Source: Ascidia mentula (lineage: Eukaryota; Chordata; Ascidiacea; Phlebobranchia; Ascidiidae). From it: a stretch of DNA of 64,000 nucleotides. Every line of letters begins with the position of its first letter. The stretch's first letter is position 1. Below are positions 12,363-25,025 of the stretch, piece after piece. The stretch is from contig OX387202.1 of NCBI GenBank assembly GCA_947561715.1, positions 3,720,001-3,784,000 on the forward strand, in the 5' to 3' direction. Position numbers and translations under genes: made by a program. The notes beneath the pieces are model-generated. The model saw nothing but the letters and a program-made list of their open reading frames with translations, made no database searches and was not told where the DNA came from.

Positions 12363-12411
12363 CACATTTTAGAAGGACCGTGTGGGTTCTGTAAGATTAT
12401 AATTTTTGTGT

Positions 12412-12870
12412 AAGCTGCAGACAGATGGCTACTGTTTTTACCTAAAAGGTCTTATCAGTGCAGCTGGTGTGACTATCAGACGACTTTGCTGACCAAACGG
12501 CCAAGCAAAGACTTCCACTTTGCGGTGACTATACAAATACCGTCATCAGTTGGGCACCAAACTAGGTACAACCTAACGGAGAAAACAAAGTGGAAACACT
12601 ATGACCAAGCAAAGCTCAACCAATAGTGCCGCCAGGCCCCATGTCACAGGAATCATAAGATAAGCAAGGTGGAGCCACCTTGTTTTCTCCATAAGGTTGC
12701 ACCTAGTTTAGTGCCCAACGGATGACGGTGATTGTATAGTCACCACAAAGTGGAAGTCTTTGCTTGGCCGTTTGGTCAGCAAAGTCGTCTGAAAGTCACA
12801 TCAGCAGCACTGATGAGACAGACCTTTTAGGTCGAAACAGTGGCCATCTGGCCTCAGCTTACACAATTCA
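12412..12870. mobile_element. Long-inverted-repeat MITE, full copy
   Basis: Two arms of roughly 180 bp (12414-12596 and 12665-12855) are near-perfect reverse complements; both carry GCCAAGCAAAGACTTCCACT and the CTGATRAGAYNNACCTTTTA region. They are separated by about 70 bp. No coding capacity. Related half-copies lie near 36515, 47405, 56276 and 63930, so this is a dispersed family. It abuts the foldback element directly. Confidence 0.8.
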
Positions 12871-13043
12871 TATTATTGGCTCCACTGTCCTTATGTTATA
12901 ATTTCACGTATGCAAACGTTTAACTGCTGTGTGTGTGACGATGACCGCAATGAGTAGCGCTTAACTTCCATTGTTAGTTGTTGAGGTTAACTCTATTCAA
13001 GAGTTGTCAAGAGTTGGTTTGTGTTGCAGAAGTGTAAACTAAT

Positions 13044-13112
13044 ATGGATCTGTTGAAAGCAAAGTACCCTGACGCTGTCGATCGCGCACCGCATCACAAT
13101 CTGTATTTATAT
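13044..13112 (+). CDS. Possible first coding exon of an unassigned gene
   Basis: An ATG opens 23 codons (MDLLKAKYPDAVDR and on) that run straight into a strong donor, TAT|GTAAGTAC. The exon ends in phase 0. I could not find a matching downstream exon before the minus-strand ZP gene, so the rest of the gene is unknown or this is chance. Confidence 0.3.
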
Positions 13113-14206
13113 GTAAGTACGAGACAACGATTACCAGTTGCTTTAGTTTTTATTGTGCGAATGCTCACTTCGGTGTCATAGCAAGGGAGTTTTGACGGGA
13201 CTCGAGGTTTACTTTAAAAGACATCGCCCACAAAGAGTAAAGCAAGACGATCACCTCAAATGCTTACTTAATAAATGTGTAAAAAGTATAAATAAAAAAT
13301 TACACTGATACAAATGTACAAACGTGGTGTAAACCAAACATGTGTTCTCGCCCTCAAATTGATTTCGGTCATTACTCCAGTTTTAGCTAAATCACCCTAA
13401 CCGCTTTCGAACTAGCTTAGCCTGTGATGCATGACGGTTTTTCTAGTAATGACAAAAATCAAGTAGGAATCATGACGCGAACCTGCTATTGACGCTCATG
13501 TCACATCCGTATGCCGACTTCCACGTTGCTATGCATTTCACTCACTGATGAAAGAACTTGATTGTTTTTTGTTGATTGTGTTAAATAGAATTAAACAGAT
13601 TGAAAACTTTTGCCTCTCAACTTATCCAGCAAATTGATAAAAAATAATTCTAGATTCATTTACCATAAGAATGCGCCACAGTAATGCAACTTAAATAAAC
13701 TGTGAATGTCTATATAAGCTTAAAGAGCTCCGTTCAAGTTGAGAGACAGTCATTGGCCGTTTTGGTTAAACCTGATTAATGATTTAAATTGATCTCATAA
13801 TAACAATTTGTCATGACACAATTGACAGAAATTTTTGGTCAATTTGGAAAAGCGTACAACATCAGCGGCTTACACATAAACCCATTCAGTTAATTTGATT
13901 TGATTTAAAAAGCTTCAAATGGACGAAACGCCAACAAAATATGAAAAAAAGATAAAAGATTGAAATTTATTCTCGATAAACATACTTTTTATTAAATTTG
14001 TTGAAATTTTTTTTTTATGTTTGTGCACTATTCTTCTGTCAATCCGAATAATAATAAACTGTTAAACATCGTTAAAATTCTTTTACAAAAGATAATCATT
14101 TTCTATCGTTTTGAGTTAAACAGTGAAGGAAGTTGAAATTTTGCAATCATTTTTTACAATCCAAACAAACTAGTTTGTTGGTGTGTGCCTGCCCTCGTGT
14201 GGTTTA
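13113..14206. other. Intergenic, nothing recognised
   Basis: AT-rich sequence holding presumably the 3' UTR of the minus-strand CUB/ZP gene that stops at 14207. No other feature supported. Confidence 0.4.
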
Positions 14207-17200
14207 TTATATAACGTTGTATGCAGAAGGTTTTTTGCGGATGAAATGCAGAATCACTCCCACGGTAAGGACAAGAAACCCGACAGCAAGTAGAGTAAAT
14301 GTAAAGTTGATGTTATGTGTTGTTTCCTTTTCCACATCTAAAGACACGAAAGCATATTTTATCGTTTCTTTGCATTCAGAGCTTCTTAAAATCGCTGTGG
14401 ATTTCATTACCTGTGCACATTTTGCCGCCTCTAGTAAGTTTTCTTCCCTCGAAACACGAACACTCAGCTTTTCCCTCAACAATTTCACACACGTCCGAAC
14501 ACATTCCCTTCAACAATACACGCAATCTATGAAGATTTACCGATATTTTAAAACTATTATTTCTTACGTTGTAACACTTCTCAGCTTGTACGATTTTAAT
14601 GGGACCGAATGTTAGCTGTCTGTGGTGGTCTGGATTAACAGAACGGCGTTTCCTCATACAACCCTGGAAAAGAATGTCAGACTCATGAAGTTGTTGTCGC
14701 CTAGGACGGTATGAAGTATTATGTTTTGCATACTTACAGGGTCAACACAGGCTCCAGTTGAATTCTGGCAAATGGTTGAATAACAATGGACGAAAATCAT
14801 TTGTTCCACGTCACTAACGTTGGTCCACACAAAGGTCTGAAACCTGAAGGTTGAATTATCGGCCTGGAAGTTTCTCAACACCTCCCTGGTTCCAGTTGGT
14901 TCATCACCACTTGTATCGGCACAACTGTAACGTATCGGTAAAGTGTTAGTTGTACCGATCGATGCGCCGTCAAAATGTTAGTGGTAAAACAATAATGGCT
15001 GGTGCTAAATACATTTATTTCCCAGGGGGAATTTTTCTTATATAACATGTCTAAAGAAAACAGATAGCAAGTCATTGTTGCTTCTGAGACAGTTTTATTC
15101 TGAGACAGTTTTACTTCTACTTTACGCGGGTTTTCGTCTATTTCAGATACTCCTGCCACAAAACTGCAAACAAATATGAGTGTTTCTGTCAACAACTTAC
15201 TGTCCAGATATGATGGGGTATGACGGTTCTGTGTTCGGGTCTAAGGTCTGCGTCGCCCAACACGTTTCAAGCTTAAATGAAAGAAGGCATTACACACGTT
15301 TTTATTTGGTTTGAGTTGCTTTAGCCGTGATTACCTCAATGATAAATTCCCCGTCAGTAACTTGATCAAGAGCAACCTTTCCATACAAGAAGTCGGGAAC
15401 GGCGACGGAAGCGTCCGCAGGCAGAGCAGAAGAAAAGGCATCGCTGTCGTAAAGTTGGAGGGACATTTCGAATTCCCCGGAAACTGGATTCAGAGCAGTT
15501 ATAACTTCACTGAGATCAAACACATATAGTTGGATCTTCAAATTCGAGTTAAAATATGTAACTAGAGCTTATGTACTTTATCTGCGGCAGAATGTTGACG
15601 GATGTCAACTCAACTGTGGCGTTGAACATACAAGTAATGTTTAAGGCGTATCGGATGTAACGTTGCACTGGGTCGGAGAGATCCAATTGTTTTTGGTTCC
15701 ATATGGTGTACGTCATCTCAATCACATCAGAACCTCCAGGCTGTAAAAAACACGTCGGTTGCACAGCAAGAGAGTCGGAAAATAAAACATGAAGAAAATG
15801 ACCAAAGTAATATTACGACCAGTATATCGTGATTTTAAATGTTAGTTTAGCAAAATAAGAGTTAGTATGCCGAAAACCTGTAGTGAGATCATAGGAGGCA
15901 GACTTCTTATATACATTATGAAGTAATCGAAACGCGATGAGAGCATGACTGACAAGTGTCGAAAAATTAACAATGGCGGTGCTCTATCGCCACATGGTGG
16001 ATAATTTAAACATGAAATTCCGACTATGAATTGTTACGATAGCTGCTTCCTTGATGGCATGTTTTGAAACAAAATTTTCATTGTTTTGCTTAGTTAAATA
16101 CGATGCATTGTTTGTTGCCTCTTGTACATTTCTTATAGCGGGACATTTGGTGATGTTGAACTTAAAGAAGGCGTCGTCGACAGTGGAGCGGCATTCAGGG
16201 TCAAGCTCGTCCAGGTTTTCAACTGAATGTGTTGAGATGTAAAGGTGGTCGCCTGAGGTCGCATTTAGTGAAATCAGATCCTCGTTGAAAAGTCTGAATG
16301 TTACAAAGATATGAGATTACAGAAAAACATCCCATACTTCAGTGATCTGCAAAATGCTTCTACATCTTATACGATGTTTTTTTTCTCACTTTGCATTTTA
16401 CGAACAGCTTTACGTTGACACAAACAAACAAAACAAATGTTAATTCATTGCAACTTACGGTAATTCTATTCCGGCTATGCTGCAGATCCTTTCCGGAGGA
16501 ACTACGAAAATATTAAGTTTCAGTTAAATATGCATGAAATTATTTTTACGCAAGTTATTACTTATCCCCAGAAGTGCGGAAAATCGTTCCGAAGTTGCCG
16601 AATTTATGTAGTAGATACTAAAACTTGTGGTTTGCATGAGTTCAGTGACCGTTAAATTAAAGCTGGTTGGTCCCTTCCAGTGAATTGTTGGTTCATCCGG
16701 TTGATTTGGTTTAATCTGAGTTTCATGCACTGTTGAAGTGACGAAGAATCCTAAGTGTTTTTACATCAATGGGATCACTTACACTCAGCAAAGCTCCTGG
16801 TGAAAGTGTGATTGGTTGAGCTGTTACACGAACGTCGGCTGCACCCATGCTAATGCTGGTGCCAGTCCATACGCAGACGTAGTCCTGTGTGGAATTGCCA
16901 CCATCTTGAACGGTTGCAGGAAAATCAGAGAAAACTAAGTTTTGGCGACAACCTGGCGTTTCTGTGGAATGACGGGAGACATTATTCGCAATCGGACGAA
17001 AAACCTGCATTTAGTACAATATGACTTGAATACAATTATTCTGTTTTTTAATTAATATATTTACATTTCTACGTTCCATGGTCTGTTGCCACAAATTAGT
17101 TTTAAAAATTAAGATAAAATTTATTTTTCGCTTTCTTTCTTACGTGTTTCGACTTGAAAAATAACTGGCTCTCCAGACCGTGGCTGTCTAAACGAGCAGG

Positions 17201-19784
17201 ATAATAATACACCCCCATCTCCCGGTACAGGATGTACTTCACCCGATATGCCGGTGAAAGTCGTGAAATTTGCTCCTCCTTGATGAGTCTAAACTTATAA
17301 ATTAGTTACTAAAACAGGACAGAATAATGTTGGCCAAGGAGAAAAGCTTCAAGAAATATAGGTTGTTTATATTGCAAATAATTCTTCTTTAACCAAAAGT
17401 CCGACAGCGGTTATTGCATCCTTTTAAGGATTAAATAAATTGAACAGTTGAAGACTTCTTGCAATATTTCCAATTACACCAAGTGTGCAAATACTCACCC
17501 AACACGTATTTTCTTCAATGTCTCCACTCTTGTGATACAACAACAAACTACCGCCTCTGCTCACTCTTACTTTTATGGATAAACATGTGTTATCGATGAT
17601 CAGTTTTCCATCAATATCGAATGCGGCGAGGTTGCCACACGATTCCACAGGTCCTGGAGAGAGAATAAGTTGACGTAATTTTAACAATCCCAACACAAAC
17701 AACTGTATCTGAATGTGATAATTGATCATTAGCGTTATTTGCGAGGTTATTTAACGTCACAAATGTAAGATTACTTTCGGTTAAGTTTATCCACAGCATT
17801 GCTTCAAAATTTTCATTATCTTTCATCATGACATAAGATTGCAAACTCAAACATAATAATAACAATTGCAAACTGTTTTGAAATAATCTTTGAAATAATT
17901 TCTTCAGTCCACCTTATTTAATGAAACATATAATTCCCAAATTACCGTCTGTCACCTTAAAGGCGACCCTTGCTGTGGTGTAAGGTGATATCAGAAAAAT
18001 CTCGAAGCTATTGTTGAAGTGCATTTCAAAGTTGAAATCGTCATACCCCCCTTCAAAGTGCTTTACGGTGTCATCATCCTGTATCTAAATTCACAAAACA
18101 ACAATACTTCTTTGAATCTTTGACCAACCAATATATCATCTGGGCCTGATATTGAATTCTCAGTGTTTTGTTGTAATTCAACCGCAACAACTTATCGGGG
18201 TTGGAAATATGCCTGACTTGGAGTTGTTGATATGATGTATCCTTTATAACCGGAAGTTGTGGAATTTAAAGCAATTGATTTCTCGTTTTGGTTATGAAAT
18301 AAAGCACAAAACTCATCCGAAAGAACGGGTTTTGCCACTCAGGCGAGTTTACATTGGCTTGTTTACAGTGCAGCGACGTTGCTGTATGCAAAACCTCAAT
18401 CCGTACTTCTAGTGTTAGGCATTGTGCGTGTGTGCTCGTACGTTAGTCACAATGAATATCAGAACAATACGAGACCACGAGTTTCCGCTCTGCGTCGCTG
18501 TAGCCACATATGTTGTTACCCAATTGGCGTTGTTTAGCCGCTTGCCCATTCAGTTGACTCGTGTATAAAGTACTAGTTTCACGTCGATGCAAATTGTTTT
18601 GGTCGATTCCTGGTAATCTTAATTATCGTCCTAATATGAAATGTACTCACAAACACACGAGCACCGGGTACAAGAAACATGGGTCTAAAAACAAGTCGAT
18701 GAATGAAGTTGTTCGTGGGAGAAGGCAAGTTAACCACCCAACTACAGATGTCTTTCGGTCTTGCTGCTGTCGCTGGTTTTTCGGCTTGAACAGGAAAACC
18801 AGTGAAAATTTGATTGCATGCAGGAGTCACTACAGAGAAATATAACAAATTTGAGAAACGTTATTTCTGTAAGTGTACATTAAACAGTGGTTGCGTAGTC
18901 ACAGTATTGCAATTGTTTTTGTCCGTTGATGCGAAACGTTTGTTGGAAGCGCTTCACTAATGTGGACAAACATTTCTTACCGGGTTGTAGAGAGAAGCCC
19001 ACTGGAGTTCCGGTTCGATCTTGTGTCAGAACGCATTCTAGAAAACGGTTTCCAGTCACCCTGTTGAAACCCGACGACTTGCCGTCTCCTGTAAAGCTCC
19101 TCAGAACAGATCCTGATGCAGAAGTTCCATCATAAAGCTGCATAATAACCCTCAGTTGAATTTTACACGTAATTTAGCAAGGATTAAGTTTGAAATCATA
19201 AAAATGGTTTGTGTACTAACATGCTTGAAGTTATCAAAAAGGTGTAAGGTGCGCAGATCATAAAAAAATCATGTTATTACCTCCATGCTTATTTATATGT
19301 TGTTAAAAGTGTTTGCAGATTTAACGCATTTATTAAAACATTATCAGTAATTTTACAACCGTGCAGATGTCGTTGAGAAGATCTCCGTTTTCCATGAAAA
19401 ACATTTTTGGGCCAGAAATTGTTGCATCGAATGTAAGAGAAAATTGGCGACAGGTATTGTTAACGAAAACTGAACTGAGGCTTCCAAAGCTAAGGTTGGA
19501 ACCGCAATCAGCTCTGACGCCTAATTTAAACAACCCCTGTTTAGTACTTTATTGTTGTTTGCGTAACGACGCAAAACCAATAAAAAGAACTCACCATTTT
19601 GTTTGTAACAGAATAAAGCGGCGAAAAAACACAAAACAACATGATTTCCCTTCATAATAATTGGTCTCAGTAACACAGCTCCCGTTTCTTCAACTAACTG
19701 GCACTACCTATAGCGACTGAATATTGTATATCAAAGAAGTGCCCATTGTTTGCTTGATCCGGAAATGTAGCAGGTGTAACGGCT
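14207..19784 (-). CDS. CUB-ZP-EGF type I membrane protein
   Basis: Multi-exon minus-strand gene; exons identified near 19708-19784, 19360-19520, 18981-19137, 18651-18829, 17946-18084, 17499-17653, 17144-17288, 16783-17004, 16562-16715, ~16100-16290, 15549-15760, ~15324-15545, 14738-14924, 14411-14663 and 14207-14337. The N-terminal part has CUB half-domains (LYDGTSASGSVLRSF; GPVESCGNLAAFDIDG). Next come the two halves of a zona pellucida domain (DPECRSTV...FNITKCPA; then GEFEMSLQLYDSDAF, DFLYGKVALDQ, MIFVHCYSTIC). A furin-like RKRR site follows the last ZP cysteine, then an EGF-like CSDVCEIVEGKAECSC and one transmembrane helix (FTFTLLAVGFLVLTVGVIL) with a short basic tail. ZP domains polymerise into extracellular matrices or gamete coats after cleavage. 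The join between the two ZP-C exons near 15000-15330 is unresolved, and the signal-peptide exon is not found. Confidence 0.82.
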
Positions 19785-21705
19785 CTAGAAGCAGTGACGT
19801 ATTACCATTGTCTTCTCGTACGTCGCGCGGGATGACACAATTAAGCGGCAAAAGAAAATAGTTTGTTTTTAACGACACTGGGATTCCAACCCAAGATACC
19901 CTGGTTAGTCTGAATTGATGCGCGTTGCCGGCGTGGGAGTTGACAAAGTTACCATAGTAAACACACTAATAAGAGCAATACAACGTGTTCTGAAATTCGA
20001 TGATATTAATTTAATTTTCTTTGTTGTAGGCCTAATCGGTGTCAGTTGCAAGTAACATGTTTTTGCTTTGTTTATTTTCTTAACTGTGCTTCGAAATTTA
20101 TGTTCAAAGATCACCATATCACATTATTCATTTTTGTTACTACCAGGCAACACTATAACGGTCACAGACGAACCCAGACTGGAACGAAACCATTCAATTA
20201 CGAGATATGTAATAAAAATCTTGGTCAATCAGACTCTCTTATCCTCCATAATCAATACGTCCTAGGCAGAATAAGTTAAAAAGTATTTGTACAGAAAACC
20301 CAATAACTTTAGATACAATCAGGCATAATGAGTCGTAGTCCTATAGGACTATAAAGACTGTGGTCTTTCCTCGCTTAAATATGATATATCAGTATCATAT
20401 CTCGTTACTCAATCGAATCGGTAACAGAAACGTCAATTACCCTGAAGGTTTGTTAAGATTTTTTTGCATCATTGCATCATTTTTGCATTTTTTTTTCAAG
20501 TCGTTCACAATTGTAAAGACCTTAAAATAATGACTGATTAAAGACCGACTCCATCACACTATCAAAGAAGTGTCTGTTGCACCTTCTTTTGCCAAACATC
20601 AAACTTAAGGGTTCATGGTTATAAACAAGACAGAACGAATGTCTCTGAATATAACACAAACACGGTAAAAAATGCCCATGGGTATTTTAAATACCTCGCC
20701 GGTATGTAAAGAATGTACACAACGTTTTGTAGTGTACGATGTAAAAAACATACCAAGGTATCTACATCGTCCATCTCGACCGATTGGAGCGTGATTTAGT
20801 TCCCAGTGTGGCTTAAAACTCGGGTGTTGCAACACCAACCAAGCTAACGTGTTTGCTCACAGTTACGTTTGATGTCTTCGCAAACAAAAGGCATCAACCG
20901 AGCCGACTGTGCATACCAACCTACTGTATGTAGTATGAAGTGGGTAGGTTGTTGCAGCGCCAATGCAATAGGCAATGAAATGGATTTTGTAGCTCCGACA
21001 TTGTATTCAGGTTATTGTGTGTCATTAGTAAGCACTATTTACTTGCATCAGTTGAAAGTTCCATGTGTCAGATTTGATGGTGCAGAACTAATCGAATGGC
21101 TTGGAAATGCAGCGACAACTTTGGGAAAATAAGTCACTTAAAATTGTTAACTGGTAATCGTATCAATCAATTAATCTAACCGAAGGGAACTTGACAAAGA
21201 AGCAACAAATAAATTCACACATGAACAAAGACATATCACAGGCAATGAATGACAAACAGCAGATAAGGTAGTATTTAAGTATAGGAAACTAGTGACGTGA
21301 CAGTCTGGTGAGGAAAGTAAACAAGATTGTTTGCATTGGATGGATGAAACTTTCCTTTTCGAGCTATGCATGTCTCGTCTATCTTATTTTGTAACAATAG
21401 AAATGCGGATAATTTTATGTTTTCTAGGTACGCATTGGATCCTTAGTGTATTTGCTCTATGTATGTTCCTGGGAAAATAGTATCGCGAAAACGGAAGTAC
21501 CCGTAGCGCACGAATTATTTGTATGTTACAACTTTATTTACTTCAAAGCTATTATGTTGGTTTAATTTGAGGGATATTTAAAACTCCACATTAGTACACG
21601 GATAACTTTTCCAGTCAAACAGCAATTTACATCCACACATAAAACATTCTTAATGATTAACCTTTCCTGATGTAATGTCATGTGATTTGTGTAGGTTGTG
21701 ATGTC
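19785..21705. other. Intergenic, with a zinc-finger relic
   Basis: No intact gene seen. The missing 5' exon(s) of the CUB/ZP gene may lie here. A small hairpin (CAACCTACT facing AAGTGGGTAGGTTG) lies at about 20918-20952. The 87-codon plus-strand ORF at 20869 has no recognisable domain. Confidence 0.4.
20150..20265 (+). pseudogene. Degenerate C2H2 zinc-finger fragment
   Basis: A linker-like RTQTGTKPF is followed by a finger-like block (NYEICNKNLGQSDSLILHNQ) in which the first zinc cysteine has become tyrosine and the second histidine is lost. Only one finger-length is visible. It is best read as a fragment of a zinc-finger gene related in style to the one at 3237. Confidence 0.45.
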
Positions 21706-24177
21706 ATGTCGGCCCCCCGCCAGCAAAACGATCTTAACCGACCCCCACCCTTTAACCCCTATATAACCCCGACCGCCCCCATACCAGACGATGACGTCAC
21801 GGCTCCATCTTTAAATGGGGTTCCATCAGTGATATTCCCTCCTCAGCAACTCTACCCAGATTTAACCCCGCATTTAATGCTACACGTAAACGGTGCTCAG
21901 TGCCCCCCAAACAAGGTAAACCACCCTCCGGGCAAACACCCAACGAGAGAAGCCAACCGTGTCCTACCCGGACGAGGAGAAGTTGAGAGGAAAATATTAC
22001 GTGATCAACACACAGTGACCAGTTCGGGGAATCACCCACAAAACGAGCATGTAAAGCGCAACGGGAATGACAAACCTGAGTGTTCGCAGAAAGTGGACAG
22101 TTCAAACAAAGGTAGGCTTAATGACATGATTCGTCCCACCGAAAAAGTTGCACTACTGCTTTATTGACAAGACAGATGTTGTGTCAGTAATCGGGTTTTA
22201 AATCATTTCTGCATTACATTTCTTGGGAGGTAACTAAATTCTATTCGTTTTATTTGTGGTACAGTGAGCTCTGACAACTATTTAGCTGACAATATCTTTG
22301 TACGTCACACGATAGCTGAACTGATGAGATCTATTGGGACGAAACTGGGCCCATGTCTGCAGCTCACTACAATAAAACATTATTCGCTCTCTTGCTTATA
22401 CATGATTTTTTGTAAAGCGAAGCCTGACGGCACTGCTGGTTTGAGCTTTGTCACCATGTATAAACCTGTATATAAAACATTATTAGCTTTGTGGTTTATA
22501 AATTATATTTACTTCTCGATTAAAAACTCCTGGTGCTTTTGACTGAAACATATGTTGCAGATGCTCTTCTTATAGTTTTGTTTCCAACAGGTTGTGTGTA
22601 TTAAGTAGCCTATATGTGATCAAATAACGGTTGTAATTATTTTTAAGCCCGTGGTTATAGCTTTCATTAATCGCAAGTTTTATTTAAGTAACAATTACAG
22701 AATTAAAAAAGAATGCCCCGATTATAATTTGGGAGGAGCAAAGCATAGATTGTCATGGATGGCAGATGCTGGGAGGTTGTCTGTGTGAACAACTAGAAGC
22801 AGCTTTCCAAAACTATCTTAAAAAGCCGGATGAGCGAACAGTCAGTTTACGTCACCAAGCGTACGACTTCAAAAACTACGAACATGTCGACGCCTTCGGT
22901 AAGAAACTAAGTCCATTCATGATAAATTTGTTCGACGTTGAAGACATCACCCAAAAAAATAAAGATATAATAAATTTTATAACAATTAACCATGATTGTC
23001 TCATGTTTCAAAACGATGTTGAAGTAAGACTTGCTTTAGGATGTGTGTATCCGATCAGGCGAGTAGAACATCCGGGTGACTGCGCTCTAGCGAATGACGT
23101 AGTTTGGTTGTGGGATGACAGCGATGACGTTTCGGGGAATTACCACGATTGGAAACCATACAGCGCGGAGATTTTAAATTTGCTGGAGAGAAAGTTTTCG
23201 GCGAATATTTTGGTTGTAGATTTGCAACAAGAATTCCCAGACATGGATATGGAATATGTGATTGACCTCAAAATTATGGTCCAGGTGAGATTAAAGGCAA
23301 ACTTCACATTCTTTTTTAACAAATTACGTTTTAGTTTTGGTCATGAATAAAGTTAGTAACAATGACTAAATGTCATGGAGAAGATCGTTGTTGGTAAATC
23401 GGATGAAACTGTTACAGGCTATACGCACAAACGAAAAAGTAACATTGCATTGGGAACAGAAAAAACATTTGATACCGCATGTGATGTAAATTGAATCTTT
23501 ACAGACTCACAAGCGAACAAAGACTCAACGACGATTGAAGAGAGACAAGTTGAATCAACCTTTCCCAAGAGTTAAGCTCAACAAAGTAAGAGATTACTTT
23601 CTGATTCAACTTCACTTGTTAAATATGTTACATAACAAATTACATCAAGATTTGACAAATAAATGCGAACGTATGTTTGCAGGGTCATCCACGACAAGAT
23701 GATCAGGCTAGCAAAATTCATATCCCTGTGAAAAGTGGTAAGCTATCGGCGATATGCTGATTGCAGCATAGCCAATAAAGTGCACGAAAAGACTGCTCTG
23801 TAGTTTTTACTTGAAGTGTGTTTTTCGGTCATTTTCTTTTGCACAATCCTCGACAAATCCCTTAAAGTCCAAATTGATACATTGCTCACAAAAGGTTCAC
23901 TCATTGCAAACAACAAGTTATTGATTAACGTAAACTGTATAATACATTTCGTCAGGCAATTCAACCCGTTCTGTTTAAAGTTGGTGCAGATTCTTCGCAA
24001 ACTCCACAATACGCAAAAGACGAAGATCGTAGTTGCAAGATTTGCATGGAACAGAAAGCTGTGTTTGCGTTTGTTCCGTGTGGTCACGTTTGTTGCTGTG
24101 GTATCTGCACACTTACTGTGAAGGATTGTCCAATTTGCAGAAAAACCATCGAAAAAACATTGCGGGTATATATGTAG
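21706..24177 (+). CDS. WWE-WWE-RING E3 ubiquitin ligase-like protein (copy 1)
   Basis: Spliced model: 21706-22111, 22701-23284, 23505-23585, 23683-23737, 23990-24177 (acceptor at 23981 also keeps frame); about 437 residues. Exon 1 encodes a proline-rich N-terminus (~1-135) of different, C-rich base composition; its link rests on frame continuity only. Next is a degenerate first WWE (IIWEEQ, GWQMLGG, LEAAFQNY), then a clear WWE (VVWLWDDSD, WKPYSAEILNLLE, YVIDLKIMVQ, ending in the basic THKRTKTQRRLKR). The C-terminus is an IAP-like C3HC4 RING: CKICME, FVPCGHVCCCGIC, CPIC, ending in RVYM. WWE domains of RNF146 and Deltex bind poly-ADP-ribose; RINGs recruit E2s. An AATAAA signal lies at about 24267. 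A paralogue is at 43182. The second WWE and RING are secure. Confidence 0.8.
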
Positions 24178-24899
24178 CTTGTAGCGGATCTAAAAAAACA
24201 TAATCCTCCATTCCAGGATATTCCCTTGCACCTTTTGGCCTGATCAACACTTTAAAACAAACCTGAAATAAACATTTATGTTATCAAAAAAATCGTCACA
24301 ATTTCTGTAAAATTTCCGGATAGTTGGTTATGGTTTGCTTTATTCCATTGGCTGTGATTCTTCCACTGCTGGTGGATGTTCTTTGCGACCGTACTGTGTA
24401 AATTTGTTTATGAGCTCTTAAGTGTTACATTCGTTGCGATTAATTTTAACAAAAGCCAAATGTTACTTTTTTTCTTGGCATATTAATGTGATGCAACTTA
24501 CCCGTGTCTGTAACGACATTTATGCGTTGTGAATACATGCAAAATGAAGTGCTTTGCGTCAAAATGCTTCCTGTAGAATTTTTTAGGGGATCCCTCATGG
24601 TGTTAAAATTTCGACAGTGTTTTCTTGTATGTGTTATTAGGGTAATTCAAGATTTGTTTTCAACAAAGTCACTTTAGCGCCTGTAAATGCGACTTGTATT
24701 GTGCATGCAAGAGTGCACGGAGGATTGCATTGATCATAGAATCTGTACGAACGAATTGAATTAGTGGTTGTAGCCTTTCTTGATGTGCTAATGTCTAAAA
24801 TATTCCAGTAAACAAAGTTGTTTGATTAATGCTGATAAATTCAGGCCTTTAAACAGGCTTAGCGTCAATCCTATAACATTGAAGATCTGCGTTTTAATC

Positions 24900-25025
24900 G
24901 TTGTTAAACAACCAACAAAACGGTAATAATACCGACTGTTAGATAAACTTTCATCCAGCCAATGTAAACAGTCTCGTTTGCTTTCCGCACGTGACTGCTA
25001 CGTCACTAGTGTCGTGTAACGACAC
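24900..25025 (+). promoter_or_regulatory. Promoter-like module, copy 1 (E-box + CRE-like)
   Basis: Contains CACGTGACTGCTACGTCAC at 24988-25006 followed by TAGTGTCGTGTAAC. The core joins an E-box (CACGTG) and a CRE half-site context (ACGTCAC). Alignable with 25860-25985, 37540-37630 and 40270-40380. Regulatory role is inference from motif content and position. Confidence 0.4.

Larger units (their letters stand above)
10587..12380. mobile_element. Foldback-like element with inverted decamer satellite arrays
   Basis: Two decamer arrays in opposite orientation flank about 650 bp of unique sequence. Their outer edges are also inverted copies: CTTCTAAAACGTGCTCGTGC at about 10590 against the complement of GCACGAGCACATTTTAGAAG near 12356-12375. 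This is the layout of Foldback/Galileo-type elements, where long satellite-bearing inverted repeats form the ends. No transposase was found inside. I cannot see clear target-site duplications, so exact borders are approximate. Confidence 0.6.

Noticed and set aside
11757..12367. Several ~200-codon cysteine-rich ORFs on the minus strand
   Set aside because: They are translations of the decamer array in different frames; all frames are open because the monomer lacks stops. No start context, introns or domain.
14133..14657. Plus-strand 160-codon ORF
   Set aside because: Shadow of the minus-strand ZP/EGF/TM exons, which show clear domain content.
20869..21132. 87-codon plus-strand ORF
   Set aside because: No recognisable motif; overlaps a small hairpin; no homology signal that I can see.
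22264..22542. 92-codon plus-strand ORF inside the first WWE-RING gene
   Set aside because: Lies within the intron between 22111 and 22701; including it breaks the frame to the WWE exon.
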